A stretch of 64,000 nucleotides of DNA. Source: Flavobacterium sp. MFBS3-15 (GTDB lineage: Bacteria > Bacteroidota > Bacteroidia > Flavobacteriales > Flavobacteriaceae). A model generated the notes under the pieces. That model saw nothing but the letters and a program-made list of their open reading frames with translations, was not told the DNA's origin and ran no database searches. The position numbers and the translations under genes were made by a program. Below, in pieces: positions 43,916 through 52,359 of this stretch (its first letter is position 1; the number at the start of each line of letters is the position of its first letter). The DNA lies in the NCBI RefSeq assembly GCF_026107645.2, contig NZ_JAPCHV010000011.1, positions 85,253-149,252 on the forward strand, given 5' to 3'.

Positions 43916-45067
43916 ATGAATTCCGGAAAACAGATTGTTTTTGTAAACCAGAGCTCGGGATACCTTATGATTGATATCATCGAATCATTTGAAGGTACCT
44001 TCGATGAGCGTATTTTGATGGCAGGCTATATAAATCCGCGTAATAAAAGCCTTGATGAGAGTATAAAAGTCGTGAAGCTGTGTGAATATAATCGCTCATC
44101 ATCAATAAAAAGGATTTTTACTTGGGGATGGGCCTTTTTAAAGGCGCTATTCCTGATACTCATCAAGTATAGAAAAGCTCATTTATTCCTAGTGTCAAAC
44201 CCGCCATTCGCAACCCTGATTCCTCTGTTTTGCAGAAACACTTTTGATATACTCATATTTGACATCTATCCTGATGCCCTTGTAGAATTTAATTATTTCA
44301 AAAAAGACTCCCTTATAACAAAGAAGTGGGAGAAATGGAACAGGAAAGTATTTGCCCGTGCCAAAAATGTCTTTACACTTACTGACGGGATGAAGGAGAG
44401 GCTGATGAAGTATGTCAGTGGTGAACAAATATCGGTTATACCGGTATGGACGGACAATGATTTTCTTAAGCCGGTAAATAAAAATGAGAATGTATTCCTA
44501 AAGAAACATAAGCTTACAGGTAAGTTTGTAGTTATGTATTCTGGCAATATGGGTAAAACCCATCCGGTAGGAATTATGGTCGACCTGGCTGAAAGAATGA
44601 AGGATAATGAAAGTGTGTACTTTATGCTAATTGGCGGTGGCGATCAATATAAAGACCTTGAAGCTAAAATAATATCTTCAAATCTGTCAAATATAAGCAT
44701 CTTGCCATGGCAGCCTACAGAGCAGCTTCCTAACACGTTGCCGGCCGCAAGCCTTTCGCTTGTAACGCTTGGCAATGAAGCTTCGGATATAAGTATTCCC
44801 AGCAAGACATTTAACCTCATGTCTGTTGGGGTTCCTGTCATATGTGTAGCACAGCATGATTCAGCTCTTTCTGCGCTTGTAGCTAAAGAATCTATAGGGA
44901 AAGCTTTCGGTCTCAGCGACCATGATGCTATTGTGGAATTTATACTGGAAGCTCAAAGCAACCCCGCAATGTATGAAGAGATGGTACAAAAGGTACTGCT
45001 GGCATCGCAAAATTATACACCCCTAAACGCAAAAAAATTTAATACATTCCGGAATGAAACCGTATAG
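43916..45067 (+). CDS. Glycosyltransferase family 4 (WbuB/WcaI-like)
   Basis: A 383-residue GT-B protein with a membrane-associated N-terminal helix (about 60-82), then LFLVSNPPFATLIPLF, FDIYPDALVEF, and in the C-terminal half VVMYSGNMGKTHPVGIMVDLAE, LIGGGDQYKDLE, and PSKTFNLMSVGVPVI. This pattern is typical of FucNAc/fucosyl-transferases of the WbuB/WcaI type that add the second sugar to the undecaprenyl-linked first one. It overlaps the PglC-like gene by 14 bases, which supports that position in the pathway. Confidence 0.87.
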   Translation: MNSGKQIVFVNQSSGYLMIDIIESFEGTFDERILMAGYINPRNKSLDESIKVVKLCEYNRSSSIKRIFTWGWAFLKALFLILIKYRKAHLFLVSNPPFATLIPLFCRNTFDILIFDIYPDALVEFNYFKKDSLITKKWEKWNRKVFARAKNVFTLTDGMKERLMKYVSGEQISVIPVWTDNDFLKPVNKNENVFLKKHKLTGKFVVMYSGNMGKTHPVGIMVDLAERMKDNESVYFMLIGGGDQYKDLEAKIISSNLSNISILPWQPTEQLPNTLPAASLSLVTLGNEASDISIPSKTFNLMSVGVPVICVAQHDSALSALVAKESIGKAFGLSDHDAIVEFILEAQSNPAMYEEMVQKVLLASQNYTPLNAKKFNTFRNETV

Positions 45068-45656
45068 GTATTTCTTTAAAAGGTTTTTTGACATCATCAT
45101 CTCTTTTACTGCACTGGTTATATTATCACCCTTATTGCTGCTACTTATGCTTTTTTTAGCATTAGCACAAAATAACAATGTGTTTTTTACACAACCTCGT
45201 CCCGGTAAGGACGGTAAAGTTTTTAAGGTGATTAAGTTTAAGAGCATGAATGATAAAAAGGATGCGGACGGAAAACTATTGCCAGATGCTCAAAGGATTA
45301 CTAAGGTGGGTGGATTTGTGCGCTCAACCTCAATGGATGAACTGCCTCAGTTAATAAATGTTTTGAAGGGCGACATGAGTCTTATAGGGCCACGTCCGCT
45401 ATTAGTACGATATCTGCCTCTGTATTCTGAACATCAGGCGCGAAGGCATGAAGTTAAGCCTGGAATAACGGGATGGGCACAGGTTAATGGCCGGAATGCA
45501 ATTTCATGGGAGCAGAAATTTGATTATGACGTATGGTATGTTGATAATATTTCATTTTATCTTGATTTTAAAATCATACTGCTAACGATAAAAAAAGTAA
45601 TTTTACGAAAAGATATAAACAGTGCTGAAAGCGCAACGATGAGTCCTTTCGAATAA
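45054..45656 (+). CDS. Phosphoglycosyl transferase, PglC-like
   Basis: A 200-residue monotopic phosphoglycosyl transferase: basic start RYFFKRFFD, one re-entrant hydrophobic helix (about 12-38), FTQPRPGKDGKVF, the catalytic-like T-S-M-D-E-L-P (Asp-Glu dyad), and MSLIGPRPLLVRYLPLY, KPGITGWAQVNGRNAISWEQKF. The short length without extra N-terminal helices matches PglC rather than WcaJ. It attaches the first sugar phosphate to undecaprenyl phosphate. PglF-, PglE- and PglD-like enzymes are encoded in the same locus. Confidence 0.92.
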   Translation: MKPYRYFFKRFFDIIISFTALVILSPLLLLLMLFLALAQNNNVFFTQPRPGKDGKVFKVIKFKSMNDKKDADGKLLPDAQRITKVGGFVRSTSMDELPQLINVLKGDMSLIGPRPLLVRYLPLYSEHQARRHEVKPGITGWAQVNGRNAISWEQKFDYDVWYVDNISFYLDFKIILLTIKKVILRKDINSAESATMSPFE

Positions 45657-45674
45657 TAAATAAATTTTGAGATT

Positions 45675-45902
45675 ATGGAAAAATTTTTAGAATTGATCAA
45701 AGAAGTGTTGGAAATAGAAGACAGGGAGCTGAATATGGAAGATAATTTCAAAGATTACGATGAATGGGATTCTCTTGCCCGCCTTTCACTGATTGCTTCG
45801 ATAGATGATGAATATAATGTGCAGATTGAAGAAGAAAAATTCAGGACACTAAATACATTGTCTGATCTTTACACAGAAATACAAAGCAGGGTAGAAGCCT
45901 AA
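45675..45902 (+). CDS. Acyl carrier protein
   Basis: A 75-residue acidic protein with the phosphopantetheine site D-S-L at 32-34 (Ser33) in EWDSLARLSLI. The four-helix ACP pattern is clear, but it is a distinct dedicated ACP, not the fatty-acid AcpP. It lies just before a KASIII-like synthase and an SDR reductase, so it most likely carries a short acyl chain made locally for sugar modification. Confidence 0.92.
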   Translation: MEKFLELIKEVLEIEDRELNMEDNFKDYDEWDSLARLSLIASIDDEYNVQIEEEKFRTLNTLSDLYTEIQSRVEA

Positions 45903-45911
45903 ACGATTATT

Positions 45912-46970
45912 ATGGCAAACTTGACGTTTGAAAATATAGGGATAACGGGCATTGCTGCAGCTGTTCCAGCGAACATTATAAATAATTATGAATATACCTC
46001 TTATTTTGATAAGGAGGATGTGAAAGATATTGTAGATAAGGTTGGTATAAAAGAAAGGCGTTTTGCGCCAGAAGGCATGACGGCATCCGACCTTTGTTTT
46101 GCAGCTGCTGAGAAGCTTATTGCTGATATGAAAATTGACAAGTCGGAAATCGACATGCTTATTTTCATATCTCAAACAGCAGATTTTAAAATGCCTGCAA
46201 CTTCTGTAATTCTACAGGACAGGCTTGGCCTTGGTAAGCATGTTGCAGCTTTTGATGTAAATCTTGGCTGTTCTGCCTTCGTATACGGCTTATCAATTGC
46301 TTATGCTTATCTTAATGCAGGAACTTTCAGAAAAGTTTTGTTGCTTGATGGTGAGACCCGTTCCAGGGTATATTCTCCGAAGGACAGAAAAACGGCTTTC
46401 CTGTTTGGCGATGGAGGTGTTGCTGCAGTTATAGAAAGAAACGGGAAGTTTGGAAAAAGCTATTTTTCCCTGAATTCAGATGGCTCACTTTCAGACCTAA
46501 TCAAAATGGATGCCGGTGGTTACAGGAATCCAAGCTCTCCGGAGACACTTGCTGAAAAGGTTGTAGATGAATATGGAAATATCCGATCTGATGAACACGG
46601 CTATATGAATGGTGCCGATGTATTTAATTTTGTCCTGAAGGAAATCCCCGGCAACTTTAAGTCTGTAATGGAAATTTCAGGTGTTACAAAAGAGTCCATA
46701 GATTATGTATTGTTTCATCAGGCTAATGATTATATGAACAGTTACCTTGCCAAAAAATTAAAGCTTGATACTGAAAAAGTACCGAGCGGCATTGAAAAAT
46801 TTGGCAATACTTCATCGGTTTCCATACCTCTTACTTTAGTTACCCAGCTCCAAAACAAACTGAATGGGCATAAGAAGCTAATGTTGTGCGGGTTTGGAGT
46901 AGGTATGTCATGGGCTACAGCTCAAATAGATGTTGAAGATTGTCGGGTTAGTGATTTAGTAGAGATATAA
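45912..46970 (+). CDS. 3-oxoacyl-ACP synthase III-like (KASIII)
   Basis: A 352-residue thiolase-fold condensing enzyme with the catalytic triad Cys120 (VNLGCSAF), His269 (LFHQAND) and Asn299 (FGNTSSVS) of KASIII/FabH. It would condense an acyl starter with malonyl-ACP, giving a beta-ketoacyl chain on the ACP encoded upstream. The reductase gene overlaps its stop by one base. This trio is like modules that make hydroxyacyl groups for N-acylated sugars. Confidence 0.92.
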   Translation: MANLTFENIGITGIAAAVPANIINNYEYTSYFDKEDVKDIVDKVGIKERRFAPEGMTASDLCFAAAEKLIADMKIDKSEIDMLIFISQTADFKMPATSVILQDRLGLGKHVAAFDVNLGCSAFVYGLSIAYAYLNAGTFRKVLLLDGETRSRVYSPKDRKTAFLFGDGGVAAVIERNGKFGKSYFSLNSDGSLSDLIKMDAGGYRNPSSPETLAEKVVDEYGNIRSDEHGYMNGADVFNFVLKEIPGNFKSVMEISGVTKESIDYVLFHQANDYMNSYLAKKLKLDTEKVPSGIEKFGNTSSVSIPLTLVTQLQNKLNGHKKLMLCGFGVGMSWATAQIDVEDCRVSDLVEI

Positions 46971-47728
46971 TGCAAAATCCATTTAGTTTAATAAATAAAA
47001 CAATAGTCATTACAGGCGCTTCTTCTGGTATTGGAAGGCAATGTGCTGTTACAGCGGACGCAATGGGAGCGAAATTGATACTCATAGCCCGTTCGCTTGA
47101 AGGTTTGCAAAAAACAGGAGCTTTGTGCTCACAAACCCCATTACTCATTTCGTCTGATGTAACAGATTATGCAAAAACAGAACATGAGTTAAAAAGTGCG
47201 ATTGATAGGGTTGGTAAAATTGACGGTATTATACATGCCGCAGGAATATCTACCACTTTGCCACTAAAAAATATCACCCCTGAAAAGCTTGAACCTTTTT
47301 TTCAGACTAACGTTTATGCAGGAATCAATATTACCAAGTTAGTTACAAAAATGGGTAACTATAATAAAGAAGGTTTGAGTGTTGTATTCATCGCATCTGT
47401 TATGGGGATAGTTGGTGAGCTTGGAAAAACTATATACAGCCTTACTAAAGGGGCATTGGTAGCAGGTACAAGATCTTTATCATTAGAGCTTGCATCAAAG
47501 AATATAAGGGTGAATTGTATTGCTCCTGGGGTAGTGGAAAGTCCGATGAGTTCAAATGCTGTTTATGCACAGGATAAAGAGGCATTTGATAAAATAAAAA
47601 GCTACCATCCGCTGGGATTAGGAAAGCCTGAAGATATAGCGAATGCATGTGTTTATTTGCTTTCTGATGCATCCCGTTGGGTAACAGGGACAACTTTGAT
47701 TGTTGACGGAGGATATACTGCACGTTAA
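46970..47728 (+). CDS. SDR reductase, FabG-like 3-oxoacyl-ACP reductase
   Basis: A 252-residue classical SDR: TGASSGIGRQ cofactor loop, the HAAGIS strand, catalytic Ser (IASVMG) and Y-S-L-T-K, and the C-terminal VTGTTLIVDGGYTAR typical of FabG. It probably reduces the beta-ketoacyl-ACP made by the KASIII upstream to a 3-hydroxyacyl-ACP. Followed after 3 bases by a PglD-like acyltransferase that could use that product. Confidence 0.9.
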   Translation: MQNPFSLINKTIVITGASSGIGRQCAVTADAMGAKLILIARSLEGLQKTGALCSQTPLLISSDVTDYAKTEHELKSAIDRVGKIDGIIHAAGISTTLPLKNITPEKLEPFFQTNVYAGINITKLVTKMGNYNKEGLSVVFIASVMGIVGELGKTIYSLTKGALVAGTRSLSLELASKNIRVNCIAPGVVESPMSSNAVYAQDKEAFDKIKSYHPLGLGKPEDIANACVYLLSDASRWVTGTTLIVDGGYTAR

Positions 47729-47731
47729 AAT

Positions 47732-48382
47732 ATGGAAAAAGTTATAATTGTGGGCGCTGGTGGGCATGCTGCCGAAATACGGGATTATTTTTATTATTAT
47801 AATAATGATGCAGGAACCACTGCTTTTGATGTAATCGGATTTATTGATGATAATCCTGAGAACCACGAACATTATAAGTATTCTGAAGCCTATCTCGGAG
47901 ATATACAAAATCATGAAATAAACCCTGATGCATCCTATGTAATGGGTATTGCAAATATCAAGTTCAGGAGGGTTATTGCTGAAAAGCTTATGGGAAAAGG
48001 GGCTAAGTTTATTTCATTCATACATCCTTTGGCAACTATTTCGCCGTCTGCGATAATAGGAACAGGATGTGTTATTTCACATAATGTCTCAATAGGACCA
48101 AAAGCGGTGTTGGGTGATTTTAATATTTTGAATTCAAGATGTACTATTGGGCATGATACTACCATAGGTGAATACAATTTTATTGGGCCACAGGTAATTT
48201 TCAGCGGGTTTTCAAAAATTGGCAACGACAATATGTTTGGTGTGAATGCCGCAACCATTCCGGGTATCAGTATTGGCAACAGGAATATTGTAGCGGCGGG
48301 TATGATACTTGATAAGAATGTTGAAGATGATTCAACGATTTTCCACAGGTTTAAAGAAAAGGTAATTATTAGTAAAACTTAG
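47732..48382 (+). CDS. PglD/NeuD-like sugar N-acyltransferase
   Basis: A 216-residue protein with the two-part fold of the NeuD/PglD family: an N-terminal nucleotide-binding domain (VIIVGAGGHAAEIRDYF; FDVIGFIDDNPE) and a C-terminal left-handed beta-helix (VISHNVSIGPKAVLG, TIGHDTTIGEYNFIGPQ with the His-Asp, GVNAATIPGISIGN). These acylate the 4-amino group of UDP-4-amino sugars, normally with acetyl-CoA. Its place right after ACP/KASIII/SDR suggests a longer hydroxyacyl-ACP donor here. The matching aminotransferase and dehydratase are at 51155 and 52360. Confidence 0.9.
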   Translation: MEKVIIVGAGGHAAEIRDYFYYYNNDAGTTAFDVIGFIDDNPENHEHYKYSEAYLGDIQNHEINPDASYVMGIANIKFRRVIAEKLMGKGAKFISFIHPLATISPSAIIGTGCVISHNVSIGPKAVLGDFNILNSRCTIGHDTTIGEYNFIGPQVIFSGFSKIGNDNMFGVNAATIPGISIGNRNIVAAGMILDKNVEDDSTIFHRFKEKVIISKT

Positions 48383-48383
48383 C

Positions 48384-50408
48384 ATGGTTTTTCAGAAAAG
48401 TATTTTTCTTTTTACCAGACTTGCAGTAAGTCTTGTTTTTACACTGCTTATTACAGGGGAGCATCGTATTGTATCTGATAATCCTCTGGACGAATTTGTC
48501 TTAGTTGACAAGGGGCAAACAAGCATCCCTGTAATACTTTATAAAGATGCTCCGCCAAGGACAGTTGAGGCTGCAAAGGAACTTATAAATTATATTCATA
48601 AAATATCGGGCGCCAGGCCGGAACTAATTGTTGGTGAACCTAAACGTATCCCCAGTAAGGCTGTTTGGGTGGGGTTTCAGCCCATTTTAAAATCTTTATT
48701 TAATGATTTAGATTTTAACCTTAAGCAAGAGGAAGTTTTAATAGCAGCGACTAGAAATCATTTAGTGATACTTGGCAGGGATAAATGGAATGCTGCCTGT
48801 GCCAATGTAACGATACGTAAAAATAAGTTGCAGAATTTTCAGGATGAATATGGTACAGTGAATGCAATATATACCTTTTTGCAGGATTATTTAGGTGTTA
48901 GGTGGTTTATGCCCGGAGAACTTGGAGAGGACTATATGAAATCTTCAAAAATCGCATTTAAACCGTTTGGTTATCGGTATGCTCCTCCGTTTAAAGCTCG
49001 CTCCGGACTTTTTGTTACTATGACACCGGGACGTGATGCAAAGGAAAGCGTGTCGGAAATATGGAGCCAAAGAAATCGTATATTTTACTCTTCGATGTAT
49101 ATAAATGGCGGACATAAATTTAGCACTTGGTGGGAAAAGTATAGTAAAAAGTATCCCGATATATTTGCTTTGACTACTAAGAGTTTGAGAAAGCCTTTAT
49201 ATAATGTTAAGGATGTAAAACTTTGTATTTCAAACACTTTAATTGATGAGTTGTGGCTCATGGAAGTAGCTGAAGAACTAAAAGGAAATCCATTTGAAAA
49301 AATATTCAATGTAAATGAGAACGATGGCTACACCTCTGGCTACTGTACATGTGCCAATTGCCGTAAATTGGATGTTAAGGATATGTTCGATAAAGAACCG
49401 AATCTTTCGGACAGGCATATCCATTTCGCCAACCGGCTTGCCTTGGCGTTGAAGAAAAAGTATCCCAATAAGAGTTATAAAGTAAATTATTTTGCTTATG
49501 GTCCTGACCAGCCATTACCATTGAGGGAAAAGCCTTTAGAATCTGTTGTTGTCACTGCGGTATCAAATTTTCACCTTAGGAGGAAGACCCCATTTAACCA
49601 AGGGGAGGAAAAGATAAATGAATATTTAAATTGGTCAGGTCTTGTTGATGAAATGATTTGGAGACCAAATTTGGGAAGTCCTGTTGGTTTACAATGGGGA
49701 ATGCCGGATATAGCTCCGAATCAGGCGTTTGATGATTTTGATTTCGTTGCCAAGCACGGTACGATTGGGCTTTACTTTGATTCATTTCATGAGCATTGGG
49801 CCACACAGGGTCCGCAATATTATGTTACTGCACAGTTGGCATGGAATCCATTTGCCAATCGGGAAATACTTCTTAATGATTATTATCAAAGGTTTTATGG
49901 GCCAGCCGCTGTTGCAATGAGGATTTATTGGGAGTCGATAGAGAAATCCAGACAAAAGCATTTGACAGGAAAGAAGATGTCAAATTATGCAAGATTTTCC
50001 ATAGGCGAGACCTATAGCGAAGAATGGTTTAAAACTTCTAATAAACTTTTAGATGATGCGATAGGTAAGATCAAGCATGGCGAAAAAGAGAAAAAATTCA
50101 GGAGAAGAATTGAATTTGTAAAAGAAGGGCTTAAGTATAGTCAGTTGATTGTAGCGATACGAAGGGAAATGATTGCATTTGAGAAAGGTGATAAGAAAGC
50201 TGGACTAAAGGTTGAAGAGCTTTGGAGTCAGGTGCTTAAATTAAAGGAAAGTACGGATCCGCTTTCGATTAATTTTATATATATAAAGCACACTGGGAAA
50301 GGGGAAAAAAAGAAAGGCCATGCAAAGATGGTGGGGCTTGAACCTTTGCAGCCTGTTGAAGGGGTGATTTTGAGAAAAATTTTAAAGGAAAAGATTGTTA
50401 TAGAATAG
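48384..50408 (+). CDS. DUF4838 protein, glycoside-hydrolase-like
   Basis: A 674-residue protein with a hydrophobic N-terminal segment (about 5-25) that looks like a signal or anchor. Residues about 30-110 resemble the alpha-glucuronidase N-terminal domain (AAKELINYIHKISGARPELIVG), followed by a DUF4838 barrel with NENDGYTSGYCTCANCRKLD (a Cys cluster) and GLYFDSFHEHWATQGPQYYV near the end. DUF4838 proteins are thought to be glycoside hydrolases but few are characterised. An exported glycan-cutting enzyme in a capsule operon could trim or release polymer. It is the only likely periplasmic enzyme among the sugar genes. Confidence 0.8.
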   Translation: MVFQKSIFLFTRLAVSLVFTLLITGEHRIVSDNPLDEFVLVDKGQTSIPVILYKDAPPRTVEAAKELINYIHKISGARPELIVGEPKRIPSKAVWVGFQPILKSLFNDLDFNLKQEEVLIAATRNHLVILGRDKWNAACANVTIRKNKLQNFQDEYGTVNAIYTFLQDYLGVRWFMPGELGEDYMKSSKIAFKPFGYRYAPPFKARSGLFVTMTPGRDAKESVSEIWSQRNRIFYSSMYINGGHKFSTWWEKYSKKYPDIFALTTKSLRKPLYNVKDVKLCISNTLIDELWLMEVAEELKGNPFEKIFNVNENDGYTSGYCTCANCRKLDVKDMFDKEPNLSDRHIHFANRLALALKKKYPNKSYKVNYFAYGPDQPLPLREKPLESVVVTAVSNFHLRRKTPFNQGEEKINEYLNWSGLVDEMIWRPNLGSPVGLQWGMPDIAPNQAFDDFDFVAKHGTIGLYFDSFHEHWATQGPQYYVTAQLAWNPFANREILLNDYYQRFYGPAAVAMRIYWESIEKSRQKHLTGKKMSNYARFSIGETYSEEWFKTSNKLLDDAIGKIKHGEKEKKFRRRIEFVKEGLKYSQLIVAIRREMIAFEKGDKKAGLKVEELWSQVLKLKESTDPLSINFIYIKHTGKGEKKKGHAKMVGLEPLQPVEGVILRKILKEKIVIE

Positions 50409-50504
50409 CAGTAATGCAGATGTCTTTGTTTGGTGTTAAATATCAATTTTGCCTTTATGTTAACGAACAGGATGTTTTTAGAGGGAAAATATTGTGGTAG
50501 GAAG

Positions 50505-51086
50505 ATGTTTATAAAACGCATTATGGATGTTCTGGGAGCTTTACTCGGGTTGATCATAATGGCATTGCCTGCAATGGCTTTATGGTTAGGAGCAGCTGTT
50601 TCCACACATTCCGGCGGTATGTTTATGCAAAAGAGAATTGGCAGGTGGGGTATCCCGTTTACTATATATAAATTTCGTACCATGGGTAAGGATTCTTACA
50701 TTATAAACACTTTCTCTGCATTTCTGCGGCGCAACAAACTTGATGAACTTCCGCAGCTTTGGAATGTACTGAAAGGGGATATGAGCATTGTTGGACCCCG
50801 ACCGGATATCCCGGGTTACTATGATATGCTTATAGGTGAAAATCGGAAAATTTTGGAATTAAGACCCGGTATTACCGGTCCTGCCAGCTTAAAATATTCT
50901 AATGAAGACCAAATCCTGTTACTTCAGGAAAATCCCATGGAATATAATGATACAGTTATATTTCCTGATAAGGTGAAAATTAATTTGCAATACTATAAAA
51001 AACAGAACTTTTGGCTTGATATTAAAATTATCTATATTACACTTTCCGGAGGAAAGTGTAATATAGATAATTTTTTTAAGGACTAG
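50505..51086 (+). CDS. Second phosphoglycosyl transferase (bacterial sugar transferase)
   Basis: About 193 residues from the ATG at 50505 (MFIKRIMDVLGALLGLIIMALP): a re-entrant hydrophobic helix, FMQKRIGRWGIPFTIYKFRTMG, K-L-D-E-L-P-Q-L-W-N dyad and MSIVGPRPDIPGYYD, RPGITGPASLKYSNEDQ. ATGs at 50457 and 50472 are alternatives. The last 20 codons are replaced by a long palindrome (51024-51074) encoding IYITLSGGKCNIDNF, which is unusual for the family. Two PGTs in one locus may start two glycans or have different sugar specificity. Confidence 0.85.
   Translation: MFIKRIMDVLGALLGLIIMALPAMALWLGAAVSTHSGGMFMQKRIGRWGIPFTIYKFRTMGKDSYIINTFSAFLRRNKLDELPQLWNVLKGDMSIVGPRPDIPGYYDMLIGENRKILELRPGITGPASLKYSNEDQILLLQENPMEYNDTVIFPDKVKINLQYYKKQNFWLDIKIIYITLSGGKCNIDNFFKD
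51024..51077. terminator. Perfect 24-bp palindrome with T-run inside the end of a sugar-transferase gene
   Basis: Arms 51024-51047 and 51051-51074 are perfect reverse complements (24 bp) around a 3-base loop GGA, followed by three more T (seven T in all from 51071). The hairpin lies within the last 20 codons of the gene ending at 51086. It should act as a strong intrinsic terminator or an RNA-stabilising 3' end; its A/T flanks are symmetric, so it may work both ways. Confidence 0.85.
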
Positions 51087-51119
51087 CAAAAATACTGACA
51101 ATTACGACTGAATTTAATT

Positions 51120-51127
51120 TACATTTG
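51120..51127 (+). promoter_or_regulatory. Candidate promoter of the aminotransferase gene
   Basis: TACATTTG matches the -7 element TAnnTTTG, 28 bases before the ATG at 51155; the -33 region (CTGAC at 51095) is weak. A promoter here would restart transcription after the hairpin at 51024-51077. Confidence 0.5.
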
Positions 51128-51154
51128 TATCTTAATTAGCCCAATAACAATACT

Positions 51155-52297
51155 ATGAGTTTAAGTAAAATATGGCTTTCCTCTCCACATATGGGAGGTA
51201 ATGAACAGGAATATATAAAAGAAGCATTTGATACCAATTGGGTAGCGCCCTTAGGGCCAAATGTTACTGGGTTTGAAAGCGATCTTGAAAACTATTTAGG
51301 AGAAGATGTCTCTGTAGGGGCATTAAGTTCGGGAACAGCAGCGATTCATTTGGGATTGATTCTTTTAGGGATAAAGCCGGGTGATGAGGTCATTTGCCAA
51401 AGTATGACTTTTTCCGCATCGGCAAATCCGATTTTATATCTTGGCGCGTTGCCGGTTTTTGTTGACAGCGAGTCTGATACTTGGAATATGGATCCAATTG
51501 CGCTTGAAGAAGCAATTAAGGATAGGATAAGTAAAGGGAAAACTCCTAAAGCTATTATTGCGGTACATTTGTATGGGATGCCTTATAAGGCCGATGTTAT
51601 CAAAAATGTTGCTGATAAATACAGTATACCGGTTCTCGAAGATAGTGCTGAAGCATTAGGAAGCACTTACAAAGGCCAAAAATGCGGAACTTTTGGAGAC
51701 ATCGGTATCTTATCATTTAACGGGAATAAGATTATAACTACCTCCGGTGGTGGGGCAATCGTGTCGAAAAGTAAAGAAATAAAGGATAAGGCAGTTTTTT
51801 TATCGACTCAGGCAAGAGATAATGCGCCGCACTACCAGCATAGTGAAGTGGGCTATAATTACCGTATGAGTAATATATGTGCTGGTATTGGCCGGGGGCA
51901 GATGGAGATACTTGATAAGCATATTGGGCTTCGCCGTGACATGAATGCATTTTATAAAGAACTTTTTAAAAACACACCTTTTGTTACCGTATTAAGTGAA
52001 CCGGATAGTGATTATTTTTCTAACCATTGGCTTACAGCGATTGTAATTAACGAAAATATAGAAGGATTAGACCGTGAAGGCCTAAGGAATGAGCTTGATA
52101 AGCATAATATAGAGTCACGTCCGTTGTGGAAACCAATGCATTTACAGCCAGTTTTTGAAAAATATCCATTTTACGGAAGCAACATTTCGCAAAAATTATT
52201 TGAAAATGGCCTTTGCCTTCCTTCAGGGTCAAATCTTGATGCAGAAAGCAAAGAAAGAATTAGTAAGGTAATTATAAATTATTTTATAGATAATTAA
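51155..52297 (+). CDS. PglE-like UDP-4-amino-sugar aminotransferase (DegT/DnrJ/EryC1/StrS)
   Basis: A 380-residue PLP-dependent aminotransferase with the SSGTAAIHLGL cofactor loop, EDSAEALGSTYKGQKCGTFGD in pieces (EDSAEALGS, GTFGDIG), and the PLP-lysine in SFNGNKIITTSGGG (Lys192). This form of the lysine motif is that of PglE, which converts UDP-4-keto-6-deoxy-GlcNAc to UDP-QuiNAc4N. The dehydratase that makes its substrate is encoded next, and the PglD-like acyltransferase lies 3 kb upstream. Confidence 0.92.
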   Translation: MSLSKIWLSSPHMGGNEQEYIKEAFDTNWVAPLGPNVTGFESDLENYLGEDVSVGALSSGTAAIHLGLILLGIKPGDEVICQSMTFSASANPILYLGALPVFVDSESDTWNMDPIALEEAIKDRISKGKTPKAIIAVHLYGMPYKADVIKNVADKYSIPVLEDSAEALGSTYKGQKCGTFGDIGILSFNGNKIITTSGGGAIVSKSKEIKDKAVFLSTQARDNAPHYQHSEVGYNYRMSNICAGIGRGQMEILDKHIGLRRDMNAFYKELFKNTPFVTVLSEPDSDYFSNHWLTAIVINENIEGLDREGLRNELDKHNIESRPLWKPMHLQPVFEKYPFYGSNISQKLFENGLCLPSGSNLDAESKERISKVIINYFIDN

Positions 52298-52359
52298 TCT
52301 GTTGATCGAATTGAAGAGAAAAACTGTTACTTTAGTTTTTTCGGGATGTATAATTATTG

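Noticed and set aside
50919..51101. 60-residue minus-strand frame ending in IYITL...GKCNIDNF
   Set aside because: The similarity with the plus-strand protein is a product of the perfect palindrome at 51024-51074, not of a second gene.
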